Below, piece by piece: positions 10,685 to 23,721 of a stretch of 64,000 nucleotides of DNA (positions within the stretch are counted from its first letter, which is position 1; each line of letters starts with the position of its first letter). The stretch comes from Plotosus lineatus. Lineage: Eukaryota; Chordata; Actinopteri; Siluriformes; Plotosidae. Location of the stretch: NCBI GenBank assembly GCA_024760905.1, contig CM045751.1:6151001-6215000 (forward strand). The letters run 5' to 3'. Both the position numbers and the translations under genes were made by a program. Below the pieces are notes generated by a model. It was not told where the DNA came from and did no database searches. It was given only the letters and a program-made list of their open reading frames with translations.

Positions 10685-10894
10685 ACAAAAAATGTACCAG
10701 GAACCAGAACCGAAGCCGTTCCCCATTGGCGGAAAAGGGGTAACATTTGATGAGACCGTGTCAAAAAGTCTATACAGAATAACCCGAACCCAAACTCGGA
10801 CCAGCAACTCGGGAAATTTGTGGCAACGATACTGTACAGTTTAAAGTATATACTGAATATTTAAAGCATATACTTAAAGCATAATATACTGAAT
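10685..10894. other. Unassigned stretch
   Basis: Short imperfect AT-rich tandem near 10845-10890. Nothing else recognised. Confidence 0.35.
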
Positions 10895-11218
10895 ATTCAG
10901 TCATTCAATGATTTGCCAAACTGCATCATCCTGCTCGGGTTACAGGTCTCAGCTATCTCGGTGTGAAGGCTGGGTGTTTCATAAGCAGTTCAAACGTCCA
11001 TTGCAGGGCCAACACACGCAACATTTCACATTCACACCTAGGGACAATTTGGAACAGCCGATTAGCATAATGTCTTTGCACTGTGTGAGAAAACACACAC
11101 AAGCTCGAGGAGAGCATGCAAATGCCACACAGACACACCATGACTGAGGCCAGGACTCGAACCCGGGAGCTTCTGTCTATGAGGCAGATGTGCGAACCAC
11201 TACAACAATATGCCACCA
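10895..11218 (-). repeat. SINE family B
   Basis: GACAATTTGGAACAGCCGAT and inverted B-box GGACTCGAACCCGGG mark a minus-strand copy. The 3' tail is degraded. Confidence 0.75.
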
Positions 11219-11340
11219 CCCTGAATATGAAATTGTTTATTCACAAACAAGGGCTATGACTTAAATGCCACGAAACATAAATATATTAATATATATATAT
11301 GAATACATATAATTTTTAAAAATTTGTTTATATGTATATA

Positions 11341-11920
11341 CAAACTGGATGCCAAAAAAGTTGGGACACTATGCAAATTGTGAATAAAAACTGATGTGGA
11401 AGTACCAAAATTCAATATTTTATTCTGAATAGAACATTTGATGACAGGACAAAAGTTTAAACTGAGAAAATGTATCATTTTAAGGGAAAAATATTTTGAT
11501 TTTAAATTTCATGATATCATTCTATCTTTCTGTGCAACATTGGGGGACGAAGGGATCCTCTACCCATCTTCGCTTCTGAGAGACACTGCCACTCTGAGAA
11601 GCTCTTTTTATACTCAGTCTTGTTGCCAATGGATCTCATTAGTGGGAATTGGTCGTCCAGCTGTTCGTTATAAGTGCAATTGACTTTTCCAGCCTCTTAT
11701 TGCTACCTGTCCACACTTTGAGATTTGTTGACACCATGAAATTTAAAAATCAACAAATTTTTTTCCTTTAAAATGATACAATTTCTCAGTTTAAACTTTT
11801 GACCTTGTCATCTATGTTCTATTCCGAATAAAATATTGAAATTTGGCACTTCCACGTCATTGTGTTCAGTTTTTATTCACAATTTGTATAGTGTCCCAAC
11901 TTTTTTTGGAATCCGGTTTG
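11341..11920 (+). mobile_element. Tc1-like transposon, internally deleted
   Basis: Ends are long inverted repeats starting CAAACTGGATGCC on the left and ending GGAATCCGGTTTG on the right, each with GTTGGGACAC nearby, flanked by TA at 11339-11340 and 11921-11922. This matches a well-known fish Tc1-like family whose full copies are about 1.5 kb with a transposase of roughly 340 residues. Here only 580 bases remain, with most of the transposase region lost. A 3'-side landmark, GAGAGACACTGCCACTCTGA, is still present at about 11578. No functional product is expected. Confidence 0.85.
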
Positions 11921-11922
11921 TA

Positions 11923-12097
11923 TTAATGCTATACATACGTTCAGAAAATAAACAAATAAACAACAATGTTTTACAGGATTAAAAAAAGACTCCATATGTG
12001 TCTATATGTGAAAACAGAGGTTTTATATTAAATAATCTGACAGCGCTGTTGAGTTTTCTTTCAAAAGGACTTTCTTTTGAAAAAAAAGCACAAACAG
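11923..12097. other. Unassigned AT-rich stretch
   Basis: Nothing recognised. Confidence 0.3.
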
Positions 12098-12432
12098 GAG
12101 CAGTGCTGGGTCAATAATCTGAAGGTCAGGGGTTCAAGTACCACTCAGAAAAAGTTGTCATTGCTTTCACCTTAGTGCAGCTAACTGGGTTAATAAAGGC
12201 CAGCTGTGTCTCTCACCATCTCTGGTGAGAGGCGTGTAAAAGAACCATTGCTGTCGTTCGTGAAGAGTACGCCATTGAGCTGCCATCAGTGTGGCTCTGC
12301 CCTGAAATGCTCTGGGGACAGTGGCAAGCTGTCCAGGATGTACTCTGCCTTCGCTCCGAGTTGGCCGAAATGGGTGCCAGCCTCCGTGCAACCGAAATTA
12401 GGATTAAGTTGTTCAGAAAATTAGTGAATGTG
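12098..12432 (+). repeat. SINE family A with AATTAGG-type tail
   Basis: GGGGTTCAAGTACC (diverged B-box), AACTGGGTTAATAAAGGCC, CTCTCACCATCTCTGG and tail GAAATTAGGATTAAGTTG show a diverged complete copy with the L2-like tail. Confidence 0.8.
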
Positions 12433-13578
12433 AAACTACAAACATTGGAGAAAGCCATGAACTGATTAGAAAGTTCGGGTATAAGACTAAAGCTCACGAA
12501 CCAGAATAGACTGTTTATTCTTAAATTTTAGTTCGATGGGAGATGGTTCGACTCTATTATATTTTACTGTGTGAAATATTTGAATGTACGATACCTAACC
12601 AGATACTTAAACTATCACATGTTTTCACAAGTAGACCTGAATCACTTTCTTTTGTTTTGTTTTGTTTGTTGTTTTTAATTATGTATTTTTTGGCAGGTAG
12701 CTGGACCTATTACATCTTTTCAGGTATTATGTCACACGGGCCAATTTTGAACTATGTGGAAAAAAAAAAAAAAAAAAGAAAGAAACAATCGTCAGAAATA
12801 AACCTGCAGAGAAAATATTGAAACGGACTCTGCATATATAAAATAAATAAAATATTGAAATTCGACCATCGCAGAAGCTCGAACATGTGTGGGTGAGTAT
12901 TTATTTTCACACAAGTGCGAAAAAAGTGCGTTTTCAATGGAAAACTTTATCTTGTGCTGCGTTAACAAATGTAAAAAATATACTTTATAAATTTACGAAA
13001 GTGAACTGACATACAGGAACTCCATGTAGAGTTTTAAAAAGTAACTAAATCATAGAAGAAAAATCGTAAATAAAAAAAAGGAGGAGTTATGTTAAACTAA
13101 CCGTGATATAGAAATATAATTAAACACAAAGTGAACAAGCTCAAGTATCACTAAATGTGGGATAAAGAATGTGACCAACTGCTATACGAAGAAATTTGAA
13201 TGAATGACTTGTTAACAAATTTGACAACACAAACATAAATCAAATACAATTTGAATAAACATCCATGAAACATCAACTATTTCCATATTATGTTGCTGAA
13301 TTCAAGGCTACTACAAAGAACAACGTTACCTAACTTTTCGCTTCAGGCCACTGTCAAACCCTCAACACCCTTCCATTATATACATATAAAAAAATTTCCA
13401 ATTAATCCATTTCCCTCTGGCCACAGAGTGTTTTTCAAAGCTGTACGGAATATCTACCTGTTCACCTTTAAAGCTGTCAGTCAAGTTGGAAGAAGTAATA
13501 AAGAGCACCTGGCATATAAAAAGTCGCTGTTAAAAATCATTATTCACATTATACTTTTTGTTTTTGTGTTCTGACAGA

Positions 13579-13580
<2 letters not shown>
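12433..13580. other. AT-rich single-copy stretch
   Basis: A poly(A) lies near 12760-12777. No gene or repeat family recognised. Frames here are short and low complexity. Confidence 0.4.

Positions 13581-13582
<2 letters not shown>

Positions 13583-13634
<52 letters not shown>
13583..13634. repeat. (TG)n microsatellite
   Basis: More than 50 bases of uninterrupted TG. Confidence 0.95.
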
Positions 13635-13636
<2 letters not shown>

Positions 13637-15300
13637 GTGTGATTGAAGGAAAAAAGGGTCAAAAAGGAGAGAGAATACAAATGAATATAAATTAATAGCC
13701 ATCAGATCATCTGTTCAATGACAATCTGCTTTCAAGTACATGATCTGGTAATTAAAGCATATTTTAATAATTGAAAACCATTATTGCTCAGGGCAAGGTT
13801 TTTTCCCACTTTTCTTGATGATACTTTTACAACTATGCTGTGACCGTTCTATTAGAGTAGGTTCTGCATACATCTTGATTCTGGGGGAATTTTGTGATAC
13901 CCAAAATACTGCTGATATGATAACGTTTGAGTATTAAAAGTGTACGTGCGGTTGCACTGATTTGGCGCTGGAAATGATCTCAGCATTCAATCCTGAGCAT
14001 GCATGATTAGCTGATATGAGTCAGGTGTAATACTGTAGGGGAACCGCGAAACTTTGCACAGCACACTCTGCCAATGACTGGAATAAAGAATAACAGATTA
14101 GCATAACATGGCTTTTCCAAAACAGTCAGTGATTTTCTCTAATGATAGTCTAATGAAAACATTTTATATGTCAGGCAGCAGAGATGCTGACAGTCACAGT
14201 GAATGCTTTTATTTAAAAATAAATAAATAAACACATATAAAAAAAAAATTTTTCAAGCACACAAAGAAAGATATCTACATCGAAGTATCAATGCCACCAT
14301 TTCCGGAACAGGTAACAGGCCATGCATCGTGCAAACAGGTATTCAGAGGATGAGTATAATCTGTAAACAAACATGAAACAAAGTCCTGGTATGTCGGTGA
14401 TATGAATAGAACTGAATGATTGTCGTGAAGCAGCTTTGCACAAGTGAACACATTTGAAATTTTTGAAATAGTATTTTCAATATATATTACTGTATAAACA
14501 TTTTATACATTTCTCTATCAATCCAATACATCCCTGCAAAGCAAGCCTATAGCAGTGGTAGCAAGAAAAAACTTCCCCGTAGTTTTAAAACACAAACTAT
14601 GTAGCAGAAACCTCACCGTAGTTTAACGCGAAATCTCATTTGTTATCTTATAACTGTAATCGTACAAGTAGTCCGTAATCATCCGAGTAATAGTTTCTAT
14701 CATAAGTTTATACCACCAGCAGTTAAAAGTCATCTTGACAGTTTCTAAGGGTATATTTCGGTCCATGTGAATCATCGTCAGTAGAACTGAAAGACTTCAA
14801 ATATGAGAAGTCCAACCAGTAGTCTCACATCAGTATGGATCACAATAACTGATATCTCGGAAGTAGCATGTGTACCTCAGCAAAAACACAAAGAGACAGA
14901 GCTTGCCAGGTATACTTGAAGAAATATAAATAACAAAGATTGTCAGTGCAGAATACAAGCAGGGACTCCATCATAGCTGAAAATGAAAGCATAACTAAAA
15001 AAGTGAGAAACAGAAGGAAGACAGGCATGAGGGCAACTTGTGACAGAAGACACTCAGCCCCTCCACCGTGAATGCTTCAGAGAAATGTCAGTGTTGTGTA
15101 CATTATTGTATACCGTGGTGATGTTTGAGTCGAGGGAGGTGTAATCAGTCGGATGAAGTTGAACCATGGTAAGACATATTTGTAGATGGAGGTGTACTCT
15201 GGGAAATGGAGTCAAATTCTGACTGTGGCGTTGAATGACCGTTCATTTCCCTGCATGGTTTTTAATCTAGAATGATTTATTGAGCCGTAAATAAAAGGAA
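13637..15300. other. Single-copy stretch, no gene recognised
   Basis: About 1.65 kb with no similarity to the window's repeats. It contains a few AT-rich runs (AAATAAATAAATAAAC near 14217). No frame shows a recognisable domain. Confidence 0.4.
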
Positions 15301-15460
15301 CATATTGACATTATTGATATTAAACATTAACACATGTTAAAATTTAAATTAATTTGTAAATTATAAACATATTGCACATTAGAAACAAATTACAAACATG
15401 TTAAATTTAAAATTTATTGTACATTATAAAAATATTCTACATTATAAACATAGTACGAAT
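15301..15460. repeat. Imperfect AT-rich tandem repeat
   Basis: Phrases ACATGTTAAA, ACATTATAAA and ACAAATTACAAACATG recur several times in varied order. Looks like a decayed short-unit tandem. Confidence 0.55.
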
Positions 15461-15480
15461 GAGAGAATGAGCTTCCTTGG

Positions 15481-15991
15481 TCATTCCGCATATTTATAGG
15501 CGGAATCAGGAGCAAATCCTTTGATCTTTGCCGATTTTTCCTCGTTTAAACGTGGTTACGCCGGGTATTCCTCAGTCGTTCCTCAGTCATTCCGTGTTGA
15601 ACATGAACGTTCGCCTTCATTCCGCCTGTTCCACGATTATTCCGTGGGTTTTCCTTCTAAAAAGAGTAGTGCCGTGGTCGTTCCGCAAACGTTCTGTCCT
15701 TTCCGTGAACGTTCCGTGAATTATCCGAAGGTCTTCCTTTGCTGTCCGCACTGGTTCCGAAGGTGATCCGAGCACTTTTACGTATGTATTCAGACATTGT
15801 ACCGGGGTCTTTCCGTGTCCTTTCCGCACATTCCATGATTGTTCCGAAGATGTTCCGAAGGTGCAATTTTCCGTAGGTTTTTGACCCATTTTCCATGTGA
15901 AAATGCCGAAAGCTCCTCCGTAGAGTGCGTTCCCCGCCTTTCCACCATGATCCTTGCATTCCGCGCTCCAGTAAAATGGGGGTAATACACA
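15481..15991 (+). mobile_element. TTCCG-rich TIR element, copy 2 (left end missing)
   Basis: The right end CCAGTAAAATGGGGGTAATA matches the terminal repeat of the copy at 7.0-7.4 kb, and about 120 bases inside it are homologous (GTGAAAATGCCGAAAG, CCTTTCCACCATGATCCTTG). At least a dozen TTCCG pentamers occur on the plus strand across 500 bases. No matching left inverted end is visible. The two minus-strand frames covering it (111 and 136 residues) are explained by the strand bias and have no domain. Confidence 0.65.
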
Positions 15992-17035
15992 ATTAGTTTT
16001 CCAAGCAATTATAATGTTGTGGACCAATTTCTATTGTTTCAATACAAACCATAAAAACCAGCTGTAAGATGGTTTGGAAAACTTAGTCAATCTTTTTATT
16101 TATTTATTTATTTATTTATTTTTTATCTTCCAATAAAATCAGCTGATATTCATGATTATCATATGCTTTTAGTTTTTTGGGATGTGGACACTGTCAACAA
16201 CCGGTATCAACCAGCTCTCTCTAGCATCGAACAGGAAGCAGCACAGTAAGTACACGAACACTTCTAGAGGGTAGTTAGATGTTTTGGAGACTGTGGAGAG
16301 GCCTGCGAAGCTGTGGTTGTGTTGGACTGTATAAAAGGAAGAGAAACTAGTGAAATTTTGGAACAAAATCACTGCACACACAAGGGCAACTGTAGCCAAA
16401 GGCTGTTTCTGTTCCATTGTTCAATAGTTTTTCCTCTTGAACATTTCCATCAGGAGCATAATGAGAAATAATCTCATAAGGAATCTATTTGCAGACTCGC
16501 GAATAGTGACCCTGTGAGATTCCCAGTATTTACATAATCACTAACTGTGACGAAAAACCTCACAAGACACTTTGTCTTTAGACCTTCGAAAATTCTTCTC
16601 AAGTATGAATACTGTAAGCAAGATCAATTTTACTATAAATAATTCCTGAAAAGTGAAACAGTGACAGTCTCACCCACCCAAATACATTGCTTGAGATTTC
16701 CATTTCATAGTTTCATTGCTTTGAATTAAGGGATACTCTAAATGTTTTCATATCTACTGACTATATGTAATGCAGTGCAGAAGAAAATATTTGTATCAGC
16801 GTGGGAGTGGTAGGTTTATTTTATCGGTCGTCAGAAATACGTACAGCTAATGAGAAAGTTTTTTTTATGATTCAAAAGCTTGTGGCCAGATAAGTGTGCA
16901 AGACATATCAGAATTTCTATGTGAGGCAGCAAAATTTTCTTCAGAACTATGTAGAAAGTAGTACAATATTCATTCCATCAGTCATTCATTCGTCATTGTC
17001 AGTAATTTTTTTTTCATTGTGGTCAGATCTAGAGC
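15992..17035. other. Mostly single-copy stretch
   Basis: Contains a (TTTA)n run near 16096-16125. Apart from the possible small frame at 16169-16417 nothing was recognised. Confidence 0.4.
16169..16417 (-). CDS. Possible small ORF with signal-like N-terminus, unrecognised
   Basis: An 82-residue ATG-started frame. Residues about 7-21 are hydrophobic (VALVCAVILF) after a short polar start, like a signal peptide or membrane anchor; a second hydrophobic run (VFVYLLCCFLF) lies around residue 53. The start ATGG context has A at -3. It lies in DNA without repeat similarity. There is no recognised family, no clear splice structure and no poly(A) signal tied to it, so chance is the likeliest explanation. 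Confidence 0.12.
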   Translation of the reverse strand: MEQKQPLATVALVCAVILFQNFTSFSSFYTVQHNHSFAGLSTVSKTSNYPLEVFVYLLCCFLFDARESWLIPVVDSVHIPKN

Positions 17036-17039
17036 CAAT

Positions 17040-17345
17040 TTCAGGAATACGGTGGTGTACCGGTTAGCACCTCTGCCTCCCGGTAAGTCATTCCTGGGCA
17101 TGAGTCCTGTATGGAGTCTGCATGTCCTCCCTGTGCTTGCAATAATTTCCTAAGGGAACTCTAGTATCCTCCCACAGTCCAAAGGCATGCAAATTAGGCT
17201 AATTGGTTGTTCCAAATTGCCCCTTGGTATGACAGTGAATGTGAATTGTTGTGTGTGTGTGTTAGCTTTGTGATGGCTACCACATTGCACAACCAGGTCG
17301 CACTAAGAACTGTGAATTACTCAAAAGCTTAAAGGATTTTTAGAG
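17040..17345 (+). repeat. SINE family B
   Basis: Head GGTTAGCACCTCTGCCTCCC, middle CCCACAGTCCAAAGGCATGC and GTTCCAAATTGCCCC. The tail is degraded after GCACAACCAGG. Confidence 0.75.
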
Positions 17346-17481
17346 CTGCTCGTGTATTAAAGAAATCTGAAATAAGTATATAAAATGCTGTGATATAACT
17401 CGTCACATGTCCAAGTTTCATTTGTTACCATTAAACAATTTAGATTATCTGAAAATGCAACACTGTCAGAAACTACACATC

Positions 17482-17486
<5 letters not shown>

Positions 17487-17533
<47 letters not shown>

Positions 17534-17549
17534 CACACACACACACAGA
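17487..17549. repeat. (TA)n(CA)n microsatellite
   Basis: TA run passing into CA run. Confidence 0.95.
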
Positions 17550-17735
17550 CAGGGTGACCCCCCCCAAAAAATGGAAACTTTTTACCAATACTATAAAACT
17601 AAGAAACTAAGAGTGATGGAAGAAACCTTAATACATGCAATTTAAGAATAAATGACTAACCTTTCATGGTGAACTCTTTACTTGTTCAGGGTCACTTGCT
17701 CATGTCTAGCAATACGCAATTCAAAAATTCCTGTT
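17550..17735. other. Unassigned stretch
   Basis: Single-copy AT-rich DNA between microsatellites. Nothing recognised. Confidence 0.3.
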
Positions 17736-17737
17736 GT

Positions 17738-17995
<258 letters not shown>

Positions 17996-18182
17996 GAACT
18001 GGGAAGGAGGGGAATGTTCGGTCTGTCGTTTGTAAACAATGGACGCAGAGTCATTACGTTATTACATCAGCGTACTACGTAGATATGTCTAAACTCAAAA
18101 TTTGACTTTTTTTGGGAAAAAAAAAACGTAATCACAAAAAAAAACAATGTAAAACGGATGAACGCAAGTTGGGCAGCGTCTG
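17996..18182 (+). mobile_element. Tigger-like element, 3' end, second family
   Basis: The phrases AATGAACTGGGAAGGAGGGG, TTTGTAAACAATGGACGCAG and ACGCAAGTTGGGCAGCGTCTG are homologous to 27885-28047. The end is followed by TA. It is joined on the left to the microsatellite block in the same way as the 27.9 kb copy. Confidence 0.75.
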
Positions 18183-18793
<611 letters not shown>

Positions 18794-18836
<43 letters not shown>

Positions 18837-18856
18837 CACACATATATACATATATC
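18794..18856. repeat. (TA)n microsatellite
   Basis: TA run with minor interruption, interrupting the transposase remnant. Confidence 0.95.
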
Positions 18857-19035
18857 CCCAGTTGCCCTTCCATTGGATCCTTCCGGTGGCGCCGAGATGG
18901 GGGACTTGCTGCTTGGGTAACAGCCTGTCCCTCATTACTCCCTACCCGGGCTCTGCGCACTGGGAGTATCACCAGCCGGGATACTAGCCAGAGCGCAGCC
19001 ATAGTCCTTCGGGACTGACGGAGGCCTACCATACC
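18857..19035. other. Unassigned GC-richer segment
   Basis: About 180 bases (CCTTCCGGTGGCGCCGAGAT, TAGTCCTTCGGGACTGACGG) of composition unlike the flanks, wedged between a microsatellite and a 5'-truncated SINE. It probably belongs to a repeat I cannot name. Confidence 0.4.
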
Positions 19036-19037
19036 AT

Positions 19038-19291
19038 ATCCCCAGTGCAGCTAACAGGGTCATCAAAGGCAGGCCATGTCTCTCACTGTCTATATGATGA
19101 GAAGTTCATGTAAAAGAACCATTGCTGACTTTCGTAAAGAGTATCTGTATAGCCATCAGCGTGTTTCTGCCGTGATGGTTCGGCGAGCTTTCCAGGGCAT
19201 CCTCTGCCCTCGCCCAGAGACGACTGAGATGGGCACAACCTTCCTGCGACCCAAATCAAGATGAAGTGATTCAGATAATGAATGAATGAAA
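19038..19291 (+). repeat. SINE family A, 5'-truncated, AATTAGG-type tail
   Basis: It starts in the body (CAGTGCAGCTAACAGGG) with no tRNA head, and ends with a diverged tail GAAGTGATTCAGATAATG and ATGAATGAATG. Confidence 0.8.
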
Positions 19292-20830
19292 ATAGACAGA
19301 CAGACAGCACACACGAGTGTGGTAAAAAGAAAATTGTGCCTGCTGTGAACGCTCAGTGTGACTGCACAGAGACCATAACACCGATCATCAGTTATAGAGT
19401 GTCAGACGCTGCACACGAGCAGGAAAGCACACTCATCAACTTGTTGTTTGTTTTAAATCTTTGAAACTTTGCCAGTCAAATTTAGTTCAGCCAAGGTGTC
19501 TGAAGTTTGCCTGGTTAGATCTGCACTGAAGCAGCACGGCTAACACAGCAAACAGGGTTCGACACCTAATGATGCTCAAATTACTTTCCAGTGTGAGGTG
19601 AAATTTATATAAATATATCAATAATAAAAATAAAAGCATACCTCATGCAGTCGAAAATAAAATAGTAAACTGGGGAAATGTTCACACAGTAAATTATTGT
19701 TTGTGAACTGAATATTAATTATTCAGGACTCCCCCTGCCATTTCTATTGATTTACTCAAAAATAGCTTTGGGTGCATTGGGCATCATTCTGACATTGTGT
19801 GATCTTAAGTTTTTGCAAATAGCTGGAAGGGGTGAACTGTTTCTGTATCCAGCTGAGCCAGGAAGTAGTGCATTATAAGAAAGCGTTCGTTTGACTTCCT
19901 GTGTACAAATGTAGAGGACTGGCATGAACAGAAACATTTTTAGAAGAAAACAGAAATAGTGTTGATTGTGCTAGCTTAGCATCGACCTTATTTATTTATT
20001 CATTTATTTATTTATAAACAACAAAAAGGTCCCAAGACTCGGGAAACCCTCTGCAATATTGAAATATGCCCATAAACGAAGTAATTAGTTCTGGCAGCCC
20101 TGAATGTGTCTGCGCGAGATGAATGGATGAAAATTTATGGAAACTCAGGTGGAAAATAAAAAGATAGTACTGACACGAATAAGAATTCCACATTTAGCAT
20201 GCAAGTACATTCTCTAATCTGAAGGTTATAACCACCTGCAAGACCTTAGTGACACTGTAGCAACCAACTGAAACGCTCAAGTAGCAACACCCTCATAACC
20301 ACATCAGAAGATCTCCGTAATACCCGAGTATTCAGGTTGAGCACCATAGTAACACTGTAGAAACATCCAACTCCAACATACCCACGATAAATGACCAACA
20401 TGGCACCATCCAATGCTTACACTGGGGGTTTCCCGAGCGGATATGAACAGCTATTTTGCTAATTATCAGCTTTTAAGTCAAAACTTTAAGACTCTGACTC
20501 CCAGAATCCACCAAACTGTAATATATCAGTATAAGAATAACTTTTTTATTTTAAATTGGGGACGTAGCACCTACCAGAGTAGCACCTACTGACATCATAT
20601 TATATTATATAGTGAGGATGAACACGTTTTTAAAAATTGATTCTGGTGTCACATGATGGAAAAAACCCACATAAACAAGTCTGATCGAGATTTTGTCATT
20701 TGCATGCAGTTAGAACTGTTACCCATCAGCCTCTTGTACTTGTTAGCTCTTGTGCACAACTAAGGAAACAAACCTCAAACACAAAGCATGTCTTGGCGAG
20801 ACGAACTACACGTGTGGAAAAATTCTCTTT
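19292..20830. other. Single-copy stretch, no gene recognised
   Basis: About 1.5 kb with a TTTATTTATTCATTTA run near 19990. No frame, RNA or repeat family recognised. Confidence 0.4.
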
Positions 20831-20831
20831 T

Positions 20832-21150
20832 GACTCGCTACTTCGCGCTTCAATTCATGCGGCTTCAGTGCATCCCATTTTTATAAAAAATATTCATTAA
20901 ATTAAAAATAAGGAAATTAAGGAAGAATGGGGGGGGAAGTTACAGAAAATGCCACAAAAACAAGACCAATTATGCAAAAAAATCCAACCAAACAAACAAA
21001 AAACCCCCCAAAGCCAACACAAAACACAAAACAACCCAAAATCTCCCATCAATACTACTTACATTGTTGTGAGGTTTTTACATCATATGCATTATTTTTT
21101 AATGTTTGTTATTATAAGCATTTATAGCATTGAATATGTAAAATTATGTG
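20832..21150 (+). mobile_element. pogo/Tigger-type MITE, copy 3a (partial)
   Basis: GACTCGCTACTTCGCGCTTC, CGGCTTCAGTGCATCCC and ACCAATTATGCAAAAAA match the family. The far end is lost; another copy starts at 21164. Confidence 0.75.
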
Positions 21151-21163
21151 AAAATTAGTTCTA

Positions 21164-21658
21164 CAGTGATCCCTTGCTACTTTGTGCTTCAGGTTCTGAA
21201 GCTTCAGTGCATCACGGGTTTTTCAAAAATATTTCATTGAAAAATTTAAAAAAGAAGGAAATTAAGGAAAAATAGGGAAAAAGTGAAGGAAAATGCCACA
21301 AAACAAGGCCAATTATGCAAAAAAAAAAAAAACCCCAAACAAACAAAAAACAACCCGAAACCCCTCAACAAAACTACTTACATTTTTATATGAGGTGCGC
21401 GTCTCTGTGCCCGCACGCACACACGTCTCTATGTGTATGTATTTATATTTTATATACATCTTATGCATTATTTTTTTAATGTTTGTTATTATAAGCATTT
21501 AAAGCATTGGATATATATTTATTGATATTATATACACATACTGTATACATGCACGTATGTGTCAGTCGTGGGGGGGGGAGGGTGATCCTACTTTGCGGAT
21601 TTCGGTGGTCGCGTGGGGATCTCGGTCCCAATTACCCGTGGAAAGTGAGGGATTCCTG
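21164..21658 (+). mobile_element. pogo/Tigger-type MITE, copy 3b
   Basis: TA at 21162-21163 and 21659-21660 flank ends CAGTGATCCCTTGC and GTGAGGGATTCCTG. Complete, 495 bases, in tandem with the partial copy just upstream. Confidence 0.85.
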
Positions 21659-21660
21659 TA

Positions 21661-22890
21661 TACTGTATATAACCGTAAGCTGTACGTGCACATGTAATGC
21701 TAATTATTTAGCTGCATAATTATAACAACTTGAAATGATATTTCCTTCTGTATTTACTTTCGTATTAACTCTTTTTCTCGAGTCATCAGATCGCTTTGGT
21801 TGGAAATAATATTTCTGAGTCTTGAGCTGAAGCGCTGCACCGCTGTCCCTGTCCAAGCCTGCTGTGTGCACAGGGAGAAATCTCAGACTGGTTGTGGGAG
21901 TGCTACCGTGAGTCACATGTCAGTTCACTCCTTCCTCAGTTTAGACAAGATTAACTTGTCAAACAACTGGTCCTTTGCCAGTCTGCTCTTTCCAAGCGGA
22001 TCTGGGACTCTGATCCTTTCTTGAACTGATAGTTGGGGCTTAACAGAATGCGGGGCCAGTGAAAAGCGAGAATTAAGCGGCTGTGGATTTAAGACCACTT
22101 TACCTGGATTCGGTGCTGCAGGAAGGTGGGATTAGCCGCTTGGGCCTGGCAGCATCCTAGTCTGTTTGGCTTAAGGTAAACAGTGTCGTTCTGTGTGCAC
22201 ACACAATTCGGGGACTACAAACTACACACATCGAACAGGAAAGAAAGGATTTTGAAGTCTCTATAGTTTAGGGCTTTAACACAACCTGAATAATGGCCTT
22301 CAGGGTGTGATGGCATGTCAATGGTTGACCCTTGGGTTGAGGTTACTGGTAACACCTGGTCGAGGTAGAGGTTTAATGGTAACGGTGTGACTGATGGTGG
22401 GTGAGATTGCTGGCAGACTGGAAGTAAAATCTCAACAAGACTAGCTATGAACTAGCGATTGTCACCAACCCTATTCATGGAGAGCCTTTTTTTTTTATCT
22501 CCAACCAAAATCGAACACGCATCTTTTAGCTGGACGAGAACTTCTTAAGCCAGTGGCTGTTTCTGAATAACAACTTCCTGCTCCTGTACTGGGTGGGTGG
22601 TACAACCTTCCCAGGTTCATGGTCAGAAGTACAAATTATGAGGATGGGTGGACACCTCACGGTTTGGCAATCAGAAGAGTAGCTTACTTAATGCTGGATC
22701 CATGTTTGCCTTACGCCTACATTTACAATAAATATAATTAAATTAAATATATTAGCAATAAAATGATACATGGCATCAAACAAACCTACATCTTGCCATT
22801 TAATTTTTAAAATATTTTAAGAATAGTAATGAACAATATCCCTGATCTGTGGCATGCAGTTCTGTTTGTCAGAAGAATTGAAACGAAATC
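21661..22890. other. Low-copy stretch, part may be conserved
   Basis: The part 22040-22180 carries GAATTAAGCGGCTGTGGATT and GGTGGGATTAGCCGCTTGGG, homeobox-like cores in balanced sequence. No gene or repeat recognised in the rest. The regulatory call is inference. Confidence 0.3.
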
Positions 22891-22894
22891 AAAA

Positions 22895-23185
22895 CTGGTA
22901 CACCAAACTACTTAATCCTACTAGGGGAGGACGGAGCCTATGTCTGATGACACTGGACAAAGGTGGGGTCCACCCTGAACAGCTTGCCACACCATACCAT
23001 TTCTAGGCAACACACATGCCATCTTTCCCACGCTCACTCACACTTAGGCTCAATTTTGATTAGCCTAATTTTATGTGCACATCTTAGGACTATGGGAGGG
23101 CTTGCAGAGCCCAGGACTTGAACCCAGGATCTTCTTGCTGTGAGGCGGACATGCTCACCTACAGTCCACCATGCTGCCCCTAAAC
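22895..23185 (-). repeat. SINE family B
   Basis: Inverted tail (AAACTACTTAATCCTACTAG), GCACATCTTAGGACTATGGG and head AGGACTTGAACCCAGGATC. Confidence 0.75.
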
Positions 23186-23217
23186 ATACCGCATACAACA
23201 TGTTTGCCAAAACACAA

Positions 23218-23458
23218 GTTCCATCGCAGAGGCTATGCAACCTACTCTTGTTGAAAGTCAGCAAAGGGTCTTTTACATGAACCTCACACCATAGACAGTG
23301 AGAGACATGGCCAGCCTTTGATAATCCAGTTAGCTGCAAGCTGGGGGTGGGGAGTGGGGGTGGGTGGGGGGCAGTGACAACCTTGTGGAGAGTGGGCCTT
23401 GAACTCCCAACCTTAGTATTGGTGATCCAGCACCTTTCCACCAGGCCACCACTGCCCT
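23218..23458 (-). repeat. SINE family A, tail mostly lost
   Basis: Inverted body (TAGACAGTGAGAGACATGGC) and head with inverted B-box CTTGAACTCCC. A G-rich expansion lies between them at about 23341-23370. The tail stops at GGCTATGCAACC. Confidence 0.75.
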
Positions 23459-23459
23459 T

Positions 23460-23720
23460 TCTGAGAAGGTTTGGCTTTTTAACTGAATATGTTCTCTGCA
23501 ACCATGAAAGAGAGAATACCTGCCATCTAGAAATATTTTTGGTTGGGATATGTGGAATCCTGGAACACATCTCGACTGGATATACAGCCAAGGGGTTGTG
23601 GACACATGACCATCACCCCAATCAGTGGTCATGTGTCCATAAACATTAGACCATATAGTGTAAAAACCTGTTGTTGCAGAAGCAAAGGCAATATTGCATC
23701 TTTTTGGCTTCTATTTTTGA
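23460..23720. other. Unassigned single-copy stretch
   Basis: Nothing recognised. Confidence 0.3.
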
Positions 23721-23721
23721 A

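Noticed and set aside
15617..16027. 136- and 111-residue minus-strand frames
   Set aside because: Explained by the strand-biased TTCCG element; homologous copies at 7.0 and 29.9 kb do not keep the same frame.
23034..23591. 185-residue minus-strand frame
   Set aside because: Runs through a SINE B, a SINE A and unassigned DNA; phrases such as VSHCLW recur in frames over other SINE A copies, so it is repeat-derived.
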